Source: Albula goreensis
Lineage: Eukaryota > Chordata > Actinopteri > Albuliformes > Albulidae
DNA: 64,000 nt
Direction of reading: 5' to 3'
Assembly (NCBI GenBank): GCA_022829145.1
Contig: CM040748.1
Span: 29,402,501-29,466,500, forward strand
The notes under the pieces were generated by a model. The model made no database searches. It was not told the origin of the DNA and worked only from the letters and a program-made list of their open reading frames with translations. Below, in pieces: positions 12,010 to 23,720 of the stretch. The position numbers and the translations under genes are program-made. The first letter of the stretch is position 1, and each line of letters begins with the position of its first letter.

Positions 12010-12730
12010 AATCTAGAGCCATTAAAGGATTTTAGCATCGAGTGTCAGAATATTGTTCTTAGCGGGAGTCTGAACGTTTCATTCAGAGCTATGCCGCAGA
12101 CAAGCCAGTAACTCACAAGTTCAACAAAAGCCATAGTCTTATTCTCTCCTATTCCCAGATAATGTTGTAATGGAACCTCATTATAAGTAATAGCAGAGCG
12201 AAAGTGAATGATACTAAGCATGTGTACGTTTTGGTGATGCCGACCGTGTGTCAGAAATACTTCAAAATGCTTGAGCGTGGTTTCTATCACGGGAACGTGA
12301 CTTCTTTTGTTATTTTTTATGTAGGTCAAGAAAAATCACGTTTCCATGCATAGGATTGGTCCAGACATTTGGAGAAAATACAATTCCCTCGATACACATT
12401 GATGACAGAACAATAGAAATCTCAGTTCTTGCCTCAAAAACCAATGGGTTGTGTGTACTTCCTCCATAGCAAAATGTTGGCACTTTAACAATTGTTCTAT
12501 TGAGGCGCATGAGAATAGAGGCCAAGCTCATGGTTAGCTTCGGGGTCACAGCTAAAGGGGAAACTTTGCAAACCTCCTACTCAGCAACCCCCGACGGCTT
12601 AAGATTCTCAGAACTCAGACGAAGCGTTGATAAATCTTATCAGCGGAGTTCATCTCGATGCTGGCCTCGGAGGATCCAAGTGAAAAATATGGCCAATTGT
12701 ATCGTATTGTATAAAATGAGGAGCGGTTTG
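12010..12730. promoter_or_regulatory. Candidate conserved non-coding block (strong by texture)
   Basis: About 700 bases of complex sequence with few runs, containing GCACTTTAACAATTGTTC (a CAATTG-centred word), GATAAATCTTATCAGCGG and AAATATGGCCAATTG. Several weak open frames exist on both strands, none convincing. This is one of the longest blocks of its kind here. Confidence 0.4.
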
Positions 12731-12959
12731 TCCCTATGCGTTTCAGTATTAAATACTGCATTCTCGTATTCTCCCAGATGTATGGCATTTTCATAAGAAA
12801 AATGACCCCAGACATCAAAGGTTGCAATGAGGAGGGTGGTCTCCATTTTGTAAATTGTATTGAAAGCACCCTTCACTCTTCAGCCAGGTTTGAAACTAAG
12901 ACAATGGCACACACACAAACACGTATACGCATACAGGCCTTTCCCGCTGTCATTTTGAT
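12731..12959. other. No gene; linker between regulatory-like blocks
   Basis: Mixed sequence with GTATTAAATAC palindrome near 12747 and a short ACAC run near 12909. Nothing recognised. Confidence 0.35.
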
Positions 12960-13420
12960 CCTCGAAGATGCAGAGTCGCCAGCGGCTTAATTAATCCATT
13001 CATTCAGACGCCCTGGTCTGCCAAAGCACTTTAACTAGGCTGCTATTCCCGTCGTGGTGTTCCCTCTTTAGCTGCTTTTTTGAACGTTCATTTTCCATTC
13101 TCAACTTTCCACACGCTCGCTCATTAAGCAGGATGTTTATGTGAAATAGACCAGCACACCCAATGCATGTATTTATTGTATTACTTTACAGTTGGTGTTG
13201 GACGGGCTGGGGAGGGTAAATGGGGGCTGTTGGTTCGGGGGATACACAACCACTTATTAACGTCTAGACGCAACATAAAACCCTGCAAACCGTTACAGCG
13301 CTTTGCAGACCCATCGGATGAGCTCTTTTTATTGCTGTTATCCGCACTGCGCACATGCACAAAAACAAACACTTGGCTTAGTGTCCGTCCAATAAAAGTT
13401 GAGCGCTTAACAGTTGATTT
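12960..13420. promoter_or_regulatory. Candidate conserved non-coding block
   Basis: Begins with GCGGCTTAATTAATCCATTC (homeodomain-type TAATTAAT) and continues with complex sequence to about 13150. The part after 13190 is GC-richer and less distinctive. Confidence 0.3.
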
Positions 13421-13559
13421 GTCATTGAATGATGAATGTCAGAAGAAACGGTCTCATTGTTACATCTCAATACTTTTGTCCAAAAGTAATACAATAGTTA
13501 TATATTACTGTAAAAAAAGGCTTAAAAACAACTGTGCAAAATAGACTTGGTAAAAACGA

Positions 13560-13760
13560 TAGGTTCACCTTCCCCTCCTCTTGCTCAAGTGAAATGCCAC
13601 TTTAAAAGGCAGAGCCACAAACACCAGGCTTCGATCAACACTCATCACCATTGACCCTGGTTAATTGATATCAATTATCTCAACCTAAGCAATTAACAAC
13701 GCTTTCAGCAGTTTAGGAAGGGCCATTCCTTCACAATTACATTTGGAACCCAGGTGGGGA
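13560..13760. promoter_or_regulatory. Candidate conserved block with TAATTGATATCAATTA
   Basis: TTAATTGATATCAATTATC at about 13661-13679 is a near-perfect palindrome built of two homeodomain-like cores, followed by CAATTAACAACG. Such paired cores are typical of developmental enhancers; this is inference from motif content. Confidence 0.35.
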
Positions 13761-14840
13761 CATCTCAGGAGATCTCAAGATATTCTCGGCCTTCATTTTC
13801 TGGAGCAGCACCTACTGTAGCAGGGACCGCCAGACTGGGGGCGTGGCGTCTTGGAAAGAGCTCATATTCTCAGAGGACAGCAGGCTCTTCTAAGCCGTTT
13901 TTCATTTCCAGCCACTATCTTCACACCCATAGAGCTCTAGCTTCCTCATGGACCCACCATGTTGACACACTCCTCTAATGGGTTTATATGATTGGTCAGA
14001 AAACATTTGTCACATGATGAATGTGGGTGGGTTTTTCAGTCCAAACTTCATTGCATTTCATTGCCTACAGCAGAGCAGAACAATGTAAGCCTATCAAATG
14101 AGCTAGTTCTATACCAGTTCATTAACTGTTGTGATTTATTATCTTTCATTGAATTTTTCATATTTGCAAGCTGCCTCAGTTGAATTGAGCCCTTTAATTA
14201 TTATTCTTTTGCAAAGTTCCCATCTTCGACTCATCTTTGGCTAAAGCCGGTACTCGTATCAAATGATCGTTCTACTTCTGCCTGAACAAAGATGGTAGTG
14301 GCGAAGTTCTCACAGTAACGCCGACTTGGTCCGCACCACAGCCGTACCGCATGTAATCATGTGCCCTTGTTCTCCAGGTACCCAAGAGAGATGTATTGTC
14401 TATGAAATGTGATACTGCGTAGACACGAACCAGAGCTCAATAGGGTGTGTTCACTGCTCTCGCACTTGTGGTCAGCCCAAGGGCTGTGAATTCCCCTGAA
14501 CTCAAACTTTGGCTTGGTCATGATCAGCCTTCATATTGTTAATGAAAAGATTTGTGTTGGGTTGAACCAGTCATAGGTCACATTTTGTTTATGTGTGATA
14601 TTTCATCCCTGCGTAACAACCCATTGTGTCTGATATTTTGGACACAACTTCCCAGGAGATGGGTGAGGAGGAGAGCACGTTCATGATAACTGATTTTACT
14701 TATTAGAGGGGGAAAAAAATCGGGATCGGTGAGGAAGGGCACTGCTCTCTGCTCGTCCCCTCCCAAAACTGACAAAGGAAGTTCAGCTGAAAGAAAAGCA
14801 AGAGAAAACGCAGATCACATAACAAATGAATCTCCTGGTT
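13761..14840. other. No gene; mixed sequence
   Basis: Nothing recognised. Bases 14210-14400 are slightly GC-richer with CpG words. T runs start at 14839. Confidence 0.4.
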
Positions 14841-15170
14841 TTTGTTTTTTTTTTGTTTTATTTTTTTCCTCTGTACAGTTCTACCTCCCAAAGTCCTGAG
14901 GTCTGGCCCATTCATCAAATGGAGCAGTGTTTGTTGGGGAATGTGCAATTATACAGGCCGTTCCTTTGATCCAGGTTTTCCATGTGAGCTAAATTGTCCT
15001 CACATTGAGCGCTGCTGTGTGTCCCCTGGGCACCTTGGCCGGGCAGGCCCTCTTTCATGTGCGCTCCTCTGGAACTCAAAGCATCTCGGCCTGAAAGCTG
15101 AGCTTCTCCCTGCTCCGTTCGGCAGGGCCAGGAGAGAGAGGGAGAGGGAGGAACGTCTGGCGCGAGCCTT
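14841..15170. promoter_or_regulatory. Candidate conserved non-coding block
   Basis: After a T-rich start, 14960-15130 is complex sequence (GTGAGCTAAATTGTCCTCAC, GGCACCTTGGCCGGGCAGG). The 163-codon frame at 14842-15333 starts in the T run and ends in a microsatellite, so it is not called as coding. Confidence 0.3.
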
Positions 15171-15176
15171 TTGTTT

Positions 15177-15300
15177 GCGTGTGTGTGTGTGTGTGAGTGA
15201 GACAGGGGTGCATGTGTGTGTGGGTGAGGGGGGTGCATGTGTGTGTGCAAGCGTGTGCACATGTGTGTTAGTTTTCATGAACATGTATGTGTTCATATTT
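15177..15300. repeat. TG-rich microsatellite
   Basis: A short pure TG run at about 15179-15194 followed by imperfect TG/CATG repeats. Confidence 0.75.
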
Positions 15301-15321
15301 CTGTTTGGATGTGTGTTTGTG

Positions 15322-15371
15322 AATATAATATAATATAATATAATATAATATAATATAATATAATATAATAT
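15322..15371. repeat. AATAT pentanucleotide array
   Basis: Ten uninterrupted copies of a 5-base unit (AATAT, equivalently ATAAT). Purity suggests it is length-variable in the population. Confidence 0.95.
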
Positions 15372-15799
15372 GCCATACATCTCGCCACTCTTCTGATAAT
15401 TGTCACAAGCTCCCTTGTGTTATCTGCACTCTTCACAACAGTGACCACCTTTATTACAGAAACCCACAATCCTTTTTTTCCTTCTTTCTTTCTTTCTTCT
15501 GTGGCAAATATCAAATGGCAACCATGCTGTTCACTTGGCAGCCTCTGCAGCTGCTGCCGGGCTGTGGTTTGAAGGGGGAAGCACCATGACTCCTATTCTT
15601 GTGCAAATGGCCCCCCTGAGTTTGGTCACCTGGAAGGTTTGGTGACATGGCTTGCCTAAAGTGTGTCACCGTGAAAATCTCCCAGCATGCAGTGCCAGAT
15701 CACATATGCCAAGGAGCCTCACGGTTTCAGTCACAGTGCTGTCCAACCATTCAGGAGTCAGCTGTAGAAAAAAGCCTGTTACATGACTATGATTTGCGG
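15372..15799. other. No gene; TTTC run and mixed sequence
   Basis: A short TTTC array near 15481-15498, then mixed sequence. Nothing recognised. Confidence 0.4.
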
Positions 15800-15945
15800 C
15801 TAGATTCAATCAACGCACCTTGTTTCAAGGGCATACAAAATTCAATCAAAACTGACTTTAGCTTCCTTCAGGCCATATGCTAGTCTGTTATAGAATGAAA
15901 AGAACACATTCTACAGGACATGTATGTGAAGCCATGCTCTGGTGT
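15800..15945 (+). repeat. Dispersed repeat family A, copy 1
   Basis: Contains CTAGATTCAATCAACGCACC, then AGAATGAAAAGAACACATTC followed by ACAGGACATG. The same ordered words occur at 48900-49160 and in shorter form at 33565, 34060 and 44858. No open frame. I do not recognise the family. Confidence 0.6.
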
Positions 15946-16149
15946 ATATGCCAATCAACAACTTAACAATTCTTCACCTGAGCTTGTCACAAAAAGCTAA
16001 TCCACTCCACCATCCATATTCCAAAGATAGGCTAAATTGTTTATTTCATTAATTATTTGATCTCCTTCCACAAAATAACCAAGCACAAAATAATTTTACC
16101 AACAATGCAGTGTCTTACATTTAAGAATAAATCAATTTCTGTCTCTAGT
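15946..16149. other. No gene; AT-rich
   Basis: Plain AT-rich sequence between two repeat copies. Confidence 0.4.
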
Positions 16150-16262
16150 GTCTTAGATTTCACCATGACTTTATTGTGTCTTGTTGTGATTGGTTACAAC
16201 AATGCAGTGACCAACAGCCAATTGTAACTCCACCCGTTTTTGCTGTGGAGTCATAATGGCCA
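16150..16262 (-). repeat. Dispersed repeat family F, copy 1
   Basis: Read on the minus strand it gives AATGACTCCAC..AAAACGGGTGG and GTAACCAATCAC, in the same order as TTATGACAACAAAAATGGGTGG and TTGAACCAATCA at 27228-27372. Divergent; no terminal structure visible. Confidence 0.4.
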
Positions 16263-17399
16263 TTCTTGATTAAGATTGGATGGCTAAGATTAAGCCCTGT
16301 ATTAAAGCACTCTGCAGTAACATTAACCGAATTAAATTCTGACTCACACACACTCTTAATTCTTCATGGGCTCTGGTAAATTAGACAGTTGCAAAATAAA
16401 CAAACATGACCAACGAGGCCCTCACTGATTTCTACAACATGTCAGCACTTTTAAACACAAAACAGAGAAAGCAACATGGCGTTCAGGCAGAAATAGGCAT
16501 TTTGGCAGTACACAGATAGACTGCCTTTTAAAAGGGAAAAGGAAAACAATATATTGTGTTTGTGGCAGCTGGAGCAAAAGTAACTATCATATTGAATATA
16601 ATATTGACCACAACTCAATACTGCATTCACTGCTGATGATTATGCTACCATTCCAAAATGTAATATGTCTGTTGTAACCAATTTAACCCTTGCTGTGTTC
16701 ACTTTTTAGACCCTTTGGTAGTCCAATTTAGTCACCTGTCAAATTTATCCAGGACATTACTGAGTTTTTTTAGTCACACAGTAAGAAATGTTTATGTAAA
16801 ATACTCAACACATATTGTCTTTAACTCAATTATAAACAATATAAATAACATTTATGGTTGGTTTCACCATTTACCAATGCTACAGAACATTTAGCAATGA
16901 AAGTGTAATTCCTTTTGCAGTGTAAATTGTGAAAATGTGTTCTTTCTTCATAGGAAATAACCCAAGCCAACTTAATTAGTGTATTTTACTCAAGTAAAAA
17001 TTAAAACTGGCCATTCTGACCTGAACACTCAAACAACAAATGAAACTAAAAGGGATATATATGTTAAAATAGTGCAGGCACTTTCACTGTAATAGGGGTT
17101 AACTGTACTCTCGTTAAGTCTTATCTGCAAATGAGCCACAGATGGGGAGGTTGCAAACAACAACAGGAAAAAAGAAACATCTTTATGGGTGCACTCAAAC
17201 TACAGAAGAAGGAAAGCTGCTTCATTTCAAAGCAGAAGGGCCAGTCTTTGCAAAGAAGAAACAGGCATACATGTATTTTCCCATTTGTTCAGAGGGAATG
17301 TCAAACATTGAGTTTTTTTTTTTTCACTTTTTCCAACGACACAATTACATTTGTTTTATGACCCATGCTAGTTATTGTCTTTATGGAACTGTACATTAA
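16263..17399. other. No gene; AT-rich sequence
   Basis: Plain AT-rich DNA with a T run at 17313-17324. Two overlapping frames at 17131-17399 include that run and are not convincing. Confidence 0.45.
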
Positions 17400-17810
17400 T
17401 TATGCTTCCTCATCTGCAGTTTTCTCTTTTTTTTTTTTGAATGTTCAGAACAGATCGGACCCATCTTTGCTCCAGCAACAAACTAATGCATGTGACGGAG
17501 AGTTCTTCCTCCATATGTGAGACGAAAGTGTGAAATCCGCTCAATATGTCAAACTCTTTCATCCTTGTGAAAAAGTTACTGAAGTCGTCCAAAATCAATG
17601 TTGCAATGTTGCATAGTTGACGTTCACTTGCTTTTAATGTATTGTAACCTTTCACCTTGCCCCCCTTTATTATGAGAAAGGTTTTAAAATGATAAATGTG
17701 TGGAACATTCCTCACAACCATATGGTATGGCCGATTCATGATGTATATGTATTTGATGGACATGTTTATATGATATTTTAACAGAAAAATGCATGGTCTC
17801 AGAAACAAAC
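17400..17810. promoter_or_regulatory. Candidate conserved non-coding block
   Basis: Complex block after a T run, with AACTAATGCATGTGACGG and GTTGCAATGTTGCATAG. The minus strand is open for 132 codons (17808 to 17410), the only mild coding hint, but the predicted peptide has no domain I recognise and is rich in Tyr/Ile-type AT codons near its start. Confidence 0.35.
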
Positions 17811-18885
17811 ACAGTCATATTGACCTATAAATGAATAGTTAGTGCAATTTAGATAACTATTTATTCATAGCATGTAACTATAAGCATTTGAATAATTATA
17901 TATTGATGGAACAGGGAGAGAATTGCACTAAACCAAGTAAACTAGCCAGGATTTAATACAGACCTGAAATATTTGTCTGTTTGTAATATGTCATTATAAT
18001 CACTGTTTGATTACATTAAATTATAGTGACAAGAAGACTTTACTCACCATACAGCTCTTATTCACTCTGAACATTTTAATATAAATATTAATGAATTACC
18101 ATAAACATAATAATCAATTTTGGGAATGGCAGATTTAAATTAGAATAAAAAAGCTTAATCTCACCAAGACAGCAACCCATGGCAGAAAAAGGTATGACAT
18201 ATTTGTCTTAATGCTCTGGGTATGGCAATCTTTAATCTTGCAGAAAGATACCGCGTTTGTTGCTTTAGGTCTGAAGGGATTGAGCAATGTTGAAGATACG
18301 GAATTTCAAGAAAAGCATTGTTACCTTGAGCGTGTGAAAATGCTTCAGACTTAACAGGGTTTTATGTGCGTTTCTAAGCAAACACCACAAGCCTTTATTT
18401 AGACTTAGATTATTCTTGATTTATCCTTGTCCTGTTTTTTTATCACACATATATTGACACTACATGTCTCACTGTCTGATTTACGGTATCTGTACCTGCA
18501 TTTAGCAACAACAGTCAGTAATCAAATCAACAGTAATCACACCCTCAATAAAAACAATCATCCACAAAAATATTGTCATTATTCCAGACACAATAAAAAG
18601 CTGAGACCATAATTTGTTGACTCTGTGTTCTACCAACTGAACGGATAACAAGAGTAAACACAGACTGTTGAGTAATATTTGATAAAGGTGAATGGTTGCA
18701 TATGAATGGTGTGAGCTCTGTATGTCCAGCTGTGTGGATGTGATTTTGAGGCTTTGTGAGGGGGTGAGAAACTGCAGAGGTAGAAACCTCAGGGGCTGAA
18801 CTGCGGCACAGTGAGAAATGTGATTGGTTGATGGACTTGCACGGGTCCAGCCCCTAAATTCAATTTATATAGCTGCAGTGAGGAC
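17811..18885. other. No gene; AT-rich sequence
   Basis: Plain AT-rich DNA. A slightly denser piece at 18160-18400 may be regulatory but has no clear motif. Confidence 0.4.
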
Positions 18886-18887
18886 TG

Positions 18888-19125
18888 AGAGTGTGTGTGT
18901 GCATGCATGCTTTCATGTATACATGTGCACATGTGTGTGCATGTCTGCATATGTGCATGCTATTGTGTGAATGATTGTGATACTTTTTTATGGGTATGTG
19001 TATGTATGTATATATGTATACATGTGTATATGTATGTGTGTGAGTGACTGCATGTATGTATGTATGTGTCTGTATACATGTGTGCATGCATACACATATA
19101 TATATCTGAGTATATGCATGTGAGA
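18888..19125. repeat. Imperfect TG/ATGT microsatellite
   Basis: TGTG, ATGT and CATG steps mixed over about 230 bases, including ATATAT at 19096-19104. Produces shadow frames on both strands. Confidence 0.8.
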
Positions 19126-19355
19126 AAAGGGGGAACCAAAGGAACCACAATCCAGCTTAACCTCTTCCAGGCTTTACAGACCCAATTCCCTTGCAGTCTC
19201 TTTTCCCTTGCACTCCCTCTCCAGCGGTCGATCTGCGGGGGATTGGATCTGCTGTCTGTCTGGCATGGCGTCCCCCTAACCCCCCCCCCCTGCTGGTTAT
19301 CTGAGCCTCTGGGGCCTGCAGGGCTGCGCTGCTCTCTGCTGCTGTGCTGGTGAGG
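19126..19355. other. No gene; pyrimidine-rich sequence
   Basis: CT-rich sequence with a poly-C run near 19280. Nothing else recognised. Confidence 0.4.
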
Positions 19356-19383
19356 AGGTCACAAGGTCATGGGGTCGCGACCC
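19356..19383 (+). promoter_or_regulatory. Perfect DR2 nuclear-receptor motif with third half-site
   Basis: AGGTCA-CA-AGGTCA at 19356-19369 is the exact consensus of two nuclear-receptor half-sites with a 2-base spacer, a layout bound by retinoic-acid receptor/RXR among others. It is followed at the same spacing by GGGTCG, which starts the 12-base palindrome GGGTCGCGACCC (19372-19383). Binding is inferred, not shown. Confidence 0.5.
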
Positions 19384-19739
19384 AAGGTCTGCTCTGGTAC
19401 CCAGCAGCAGATACTGTCATATCCAGAAACATGTGGACATTTATGAGTTAATAACACAGTTCCAACAGGGAGGCTTAAAGTCCACCTGGGGCTGTTCTCC
19501 AAAAAAAAAAAAAATATATGAGTGGCTCAACTTACAATAGTAATTTAGCACGTCTCTGTAATTGTAAGATGGAAATATGTTTGACATTTTCTGGAAAAAA
19601 AAATGAATGAGATACATGAAATTTAACCCTAGCGAATGGGATACTTTGGAAATGTCAGGCAATTGGCACCTCCAAGACAGACTCATAAATGCTCCATGAG
19701 GTACGTCCAAGTGAGCAAATTTCACAGCTTGATTTTCTC
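19384..19739. other. No gene; A-runs
   Basis: A run at 19500-19514 and a second near 19594. Otherwise plain. Confidence 0.4.
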
Positions 19740-20275
19740 ATTCGAGGAACCCTAGGTGCCTTTTAACTGTGCCTTTTTTCTTCACTCAAAACTTTGTTCT
19801 GCTGGTTTTTGAACCCGTCCTCCAAGCGAATGGTGTGCACCCGTAGTCTCTAATGTGTGCAATTTCATGTCCCAATGTGAGGATTTTGCTTCCAAATGTC
19901 GTTTTTAAATAAGACCGTGGAGCAGCAACCCAAAAGGTGAAAATGTAAAGGCAGAGGGGAGCACAAAGGACTCTTGGCCCTGCCATGCGTTTCTGCGCTA
20001 GTGGCGGCCAACCCTTTAGTCACGGGCGCTATGGAGCGATCTGCGATCCGACTCTTTCATTTGCGGTGAATGCTTTTCGAAACAGAAATGTATCACTTAA
20101 AACATTTATAGCTTGGTTGAAAAAAAAGAATAATAATAAAACAAATGGCGCTGTTTTGACAGTAGACTCTCCAATCATTGGAATAGACTGTTTTATGGCA
20201 TTTGGGATCGCGTTCAAGTGTTTGAATGGATTCAATTATATGTTAGAAAAGGGAGTGCCTCTTAATTTCCATTAA
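19740..20275. promoter_or_regulatory. Candidate conserved non-coding block
   Basis: Complex sequence with unusual CpG words (ATGGAGCGATCTGCGATCCG) and ATTTGCGGTGAATGC. The + strand is open for 96 codons (19985-20275) and the minus strand for 68 over the same area, but neither peptide is recognisable. Confidence 0.35.
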
Positions 20276-20864
20276 AGAGTGTTATAGATATTCTAATGTT
20301 GTTGTAGTTGAAGGGATATATAATATACACATTAAATGATGAATGTTTCATTATTATATATACCTAGGTAATGGACTGTCCCCACAAAGTATAAATTGAC
20401 CATGATGTTTTACTGAATGTCTTAACACATGGGGGTCACTACTGTTTGTTTTGGTTGATTTCTTAAAAGTGATTTTTCCAGTCCTTTCAATTGACAAATG
20501 TTAAGTGAGAAGTCCCTACAAAATCTACATCATCATTTTTGTCCCCACAAAATCCATACCATTGTCTTAGGTTTCTGTATCAACGTATAAATCGGGTAAT
20601 GAAATGTTCTCTTGGCTCATGTAAGCCCCTAGTCAATAGCACTCTCCATCTTCCTCTGTTAATAGTGAAACTGGCTGGTGTATTCACTTGGCTAGAAGTG
20701 CTTCATCATTCTAACCACTGCAATGTTATAGGTGCTATGTTGGTGAGGTTGCACTGGCCCTTGTCTTCACTGTTTGGCCCTTGCACAGCCCCCATGACCC
20801 TGCAGTGATTGTTAGTCTGCAATGGTTCACATGCTGAAAGGATTAGAACAACACAGATTAATGC
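20276..20864. other. No gene; AT-rich
   Basis: Plain AT-rich DNA. Nothing recognised. Confidence 0.4.
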
Positions 20865-21000
20865 ATCTTCATGCATTATGTTTGTGTATGTGTCTGTACG
20901 TGCATGTATGTGCATGGGTTTGTGTGTGTATGACATGTGTGAGGCTATGTGAGCACATGTGCATGCATGCAATCACGTGTTTGTATGCACGTGTACGTAA
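20865..21000. repeat. Imperfect TG-rich microsatellite
   Basis: TG steps interrupted by CATG and TATG over about 135 bases. Confidence 0.7.
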
Positions 21001-21690
21001 TTGATACACTAAAGTTTGACTTTTGATGTACTTTGATATATATCCAAATGCAGGTCACATGACGACCTATAATCAAAAACATACCTCATTACATTACTCA
21101 GCCACTGTGACTTAGCAAGATTATTTTCTGAATACTTTGTCTGATTTTTCCTTAATCCACAACAACAATCACAAGGAATTAACAAAGAAACCATAAATAA
21201 TTAAATTCACCATTAGGAAGGAACACAGAATTCAGCCACTCCTAAACGATTACTTGGGTGTGGACATTAATTTCCTAAACCACTTGCAAAAAGTTTCTTA
21301 AATAGCTATTAGACTAGACTATATGGACTCCAAACCCCCTCTGAATCTTGGATCTAACCCTGAAGTACATGTGTAAGCTACAAAGATATAAGCGCTTATT
21401 TTGTGGGGGTACTGCCCGCAAGATGGAATTTGTTCACTTCAAGTCAAGACTTAGACAGGTTTACAGGCATATGTATCTTTAATCTTATTGTAGTTATATT
21501 ACCAAATGGGATTTTTTGTATACTGACAGAAGAGTGAGATGTTAAGACCTCTGTAATGGTCTATGATGTAATAAGTTGTGTATCATTGACCTATTTGAAC
21601 CAATCAAATTTACTCTCTACAGCAAGAGAAATGTCATTGGTTCAGATCACTGAGTCACTCATAGCTCAGCCAATACCAAAGGTTCTGTAC
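21001..21690. other. No gene; possible weak family F similarity at 21590
   Basis: Mostly plain AT-rich sequence. TTTGAACCAATCAAATTTAC at 21593-21612 recalls family F (27.3 and 59.6 kb), but the surrounding words do not align clearly. Confidence 0.35.
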
Positions 21691-21960
21691 CCATAGCTCC
21701 CATTGGCGAGGGCCCCTGTCGGTTCCCAGCCTCGTGTGCGTGCGTTTACGCTCGCGTGCTTTTAACCCGCAGTGAAAAGGATCTGTCTGTCTGACTGTCA
21801 GCACGTCTGTCACCGACTGCTTTAAAAAGAAAAAAAAATAAGTCCAGTTTCTGCTTACCACTCTCAGAAATCGTTTATAACCGCTGTTTACGGCCATTTT
21901 GAGGATGAGGGGATCTGAGAGCAGTCTGGGACTCTAAATTACATAGCGGGTTTAGCTTTT
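21691..21960. promoter_or_regulatory. Candidate conserved non-coding block
   Basis: CpG-bearing complex sequence (GTGCGTTTACGCTCGCGTGC) followed by TATAACCGCTGTTTACGGCC. No coding signal. Confidence 0.3.
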
Positions 21961-22074
21961 GGAAGAGAGTGGGTTTTGGGGGTGAATGTGTGACAGACTG
22001 CGCTCCAGGAATGTTTCTTTGAAGGAGGGGCACAATACAACATTTTGTGGGGTTACTGATGCATATTTTGGATA

Positions 22075-22265
22075 CATATAAACATGGTAATGAATATTGT
22101 GGGTGGGCGGGCTGAATATATTGTACATGGTATTGAATATACTGTATATTTACATAGGCCTGGAAACTGATTAATATGCACCTGATATTGACTATACTGT
22201 ACATTTATATGGGTATAATGGGTATATATGCATGGTGTTGATATGTAATATAGGATATGTTTACA
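22075..22265. repeat. Degenerate tandem repeat, unit about 55-65 bases
   Basis: Recurring phrases of the type CATGGTATTGAATATACTGT and TGATATTGACTATACTGTAC, each followed by a TTTA(C/T)AT(A/G)GG-like ending, appear at about 22085, 22125, 22180 and 22230. Copies differ at many positions, so the array is old. Confidence 0.45.
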
Positions 22266-22689
22266 TGGTGGGTGCTGTGGGAGCTGGCCCCTCAATCCCA
22301 ATCCCCCCGAATCCCCCCCACCCCCCAGGCTTGCCCATATGATATGGACACATTGCCAGCCAAGGGGGTGGCTTCTGGATCTAGGCCCAGTAGGCCTCAA
22401 TTTTGGCTAGCTTTTCATGGGACATACAGGAACGCAGAAATCTAGGTGCCAGGACTCAAAAGGGAGGATGGAGGATGGGCTTTGCTTACTAACATAGGGT
22501 GCCATCTTAGCAGATTGAGGATGTTTACAAGTCTGCAAGATCCCCCTGTGAATCACACCCTTTGTCCCACCACTGGGACTTGGAATGCTTTGGGGGGTGG
22601 GGGGAGTGTGGAGGGGGGGTGTTTGAGGGGCGAGGGGGAGGCACTTAAAAAAATTACAGCAACAGCCACGAAGGAACTGGTGAGAAGAA
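22266..22689. other. No gene; C-rich then G-rich patches
   Basis: C runs near 22302-22328 and dense G runs at 22591-22638 (GGGGGGTGGGGGGAG...), able in principle to form a G-quadruplex on the + strand. No gene. Confidence 0.45.
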
Positions 22690-22930
22690 TAAGCAGCCAG
22701 AGGCTTGGAGTCTCATTCTTAGCTGCATAAATCATAATCACCCACCGATTAATAACAGGGAGCGAGAGCATGAGTGAAAGGGGGTGGGGGGCTCATAGCT
22801 GTGGAGGCCTGTTTATGAGGCCTAAAAAAGACGCCGCAGTAACCTCCTTCAGCCTTCCAGCAACACTGAATTTGTTTCTCGGTTTCTTGCAGCCGAAAAA
22901 GTGAAGCTTAGGCTGTCCTGCAGGGCCTGA
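22690..22930. promoter_or_regulatory. Candidate conserved non-coding block
   Basis: Contains GCATAAATCATAATCACCC, CCGATTAATAACAGG and GTTTATGAGGCC words in a run-poor context. TTTCTTGCAG at 22883-22892 looks like a splice acceptor, but no matching donor or open frame of note follows. Confidence 0.35.
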
Positions 22931-23089
22931 GCGTGACCATGTCTGCAGTTTTAAAGCTTTAAATAGGAAGCTGGATGCTGCTGTTAATAAAGGCTTTGAC
23001 TTGTGCGGTATGCTTACACCTTAAACCTGCTATAACCCTTGCAAAGTGGCGTGGTTCAAAATGAATTTGTTTAGACCTTCCAACTTTGC

Positions 23090-23720
23090 CGGACCTAAGT
23101 ATTGTTATCTATCCAAAGACGTGAGCTCAGTGAAGGTACGGCAAATGTACGTCAAACGGTTCAAACTGTCGAATCCTTCCATGAACTGCGTTCTGACAAT
23201 CTGACCGTCTGAACTGCCACGTCCCAGGCGTGGCGCACCGCTGCTACAGCATTTGCCGGTCCAAGAAAGCGCGTCTCGCAAACTCATGGGATCTGTCCGT
23301 CTGGGTTCCAAGACTAATCTTAGCCTGAGAGGGAAGGAGGGCGTGTTGCTCAGAGAGAGAGAGAGAGATCCCGGCCATTTTTCACATCTCCATGATGAAC
23401 GTTCCTAGTGGATTTGGAGATTTAGCCCCCCACCCGCCCCCCACCTCATCCCCTGCCCCCGCCCCCAGTTACAGCAGACATGCTTCGGTTTGAGCCCATT
23501 TTTCACCCCTCGTATTTCAAAAGACTGGAGTCACCGAGCAAGCGAACGACTGTCTGCGCGCTCGTGCCAGAATTTCGACTTGCCTGCTTCCTCGTCGGAA
23601 AAAAAGGAGATGTTCTGATCCCAGTACATTCGCGAGCACAGACAGAGCATTGTCGGCAGTTGGAATGGGTTTGCATCATCCCAGACTGGGGCCATTAAGA
23701 TGAAAGCTCATCTTAGTGTG
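23090..23720. promoter_or_regulatory. Candidate conserved non-coding block
   Basis: About 600 bases of complex sequence interrupted by a GA run (23354-23369) and a C-rich patch (23428-23468). Words such as ACGTCAAACGGTTCAAAC and CCCAGGCGTGGCGCACC are rich in CpG compared with the neighbourhood. Confidence 0.35.
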
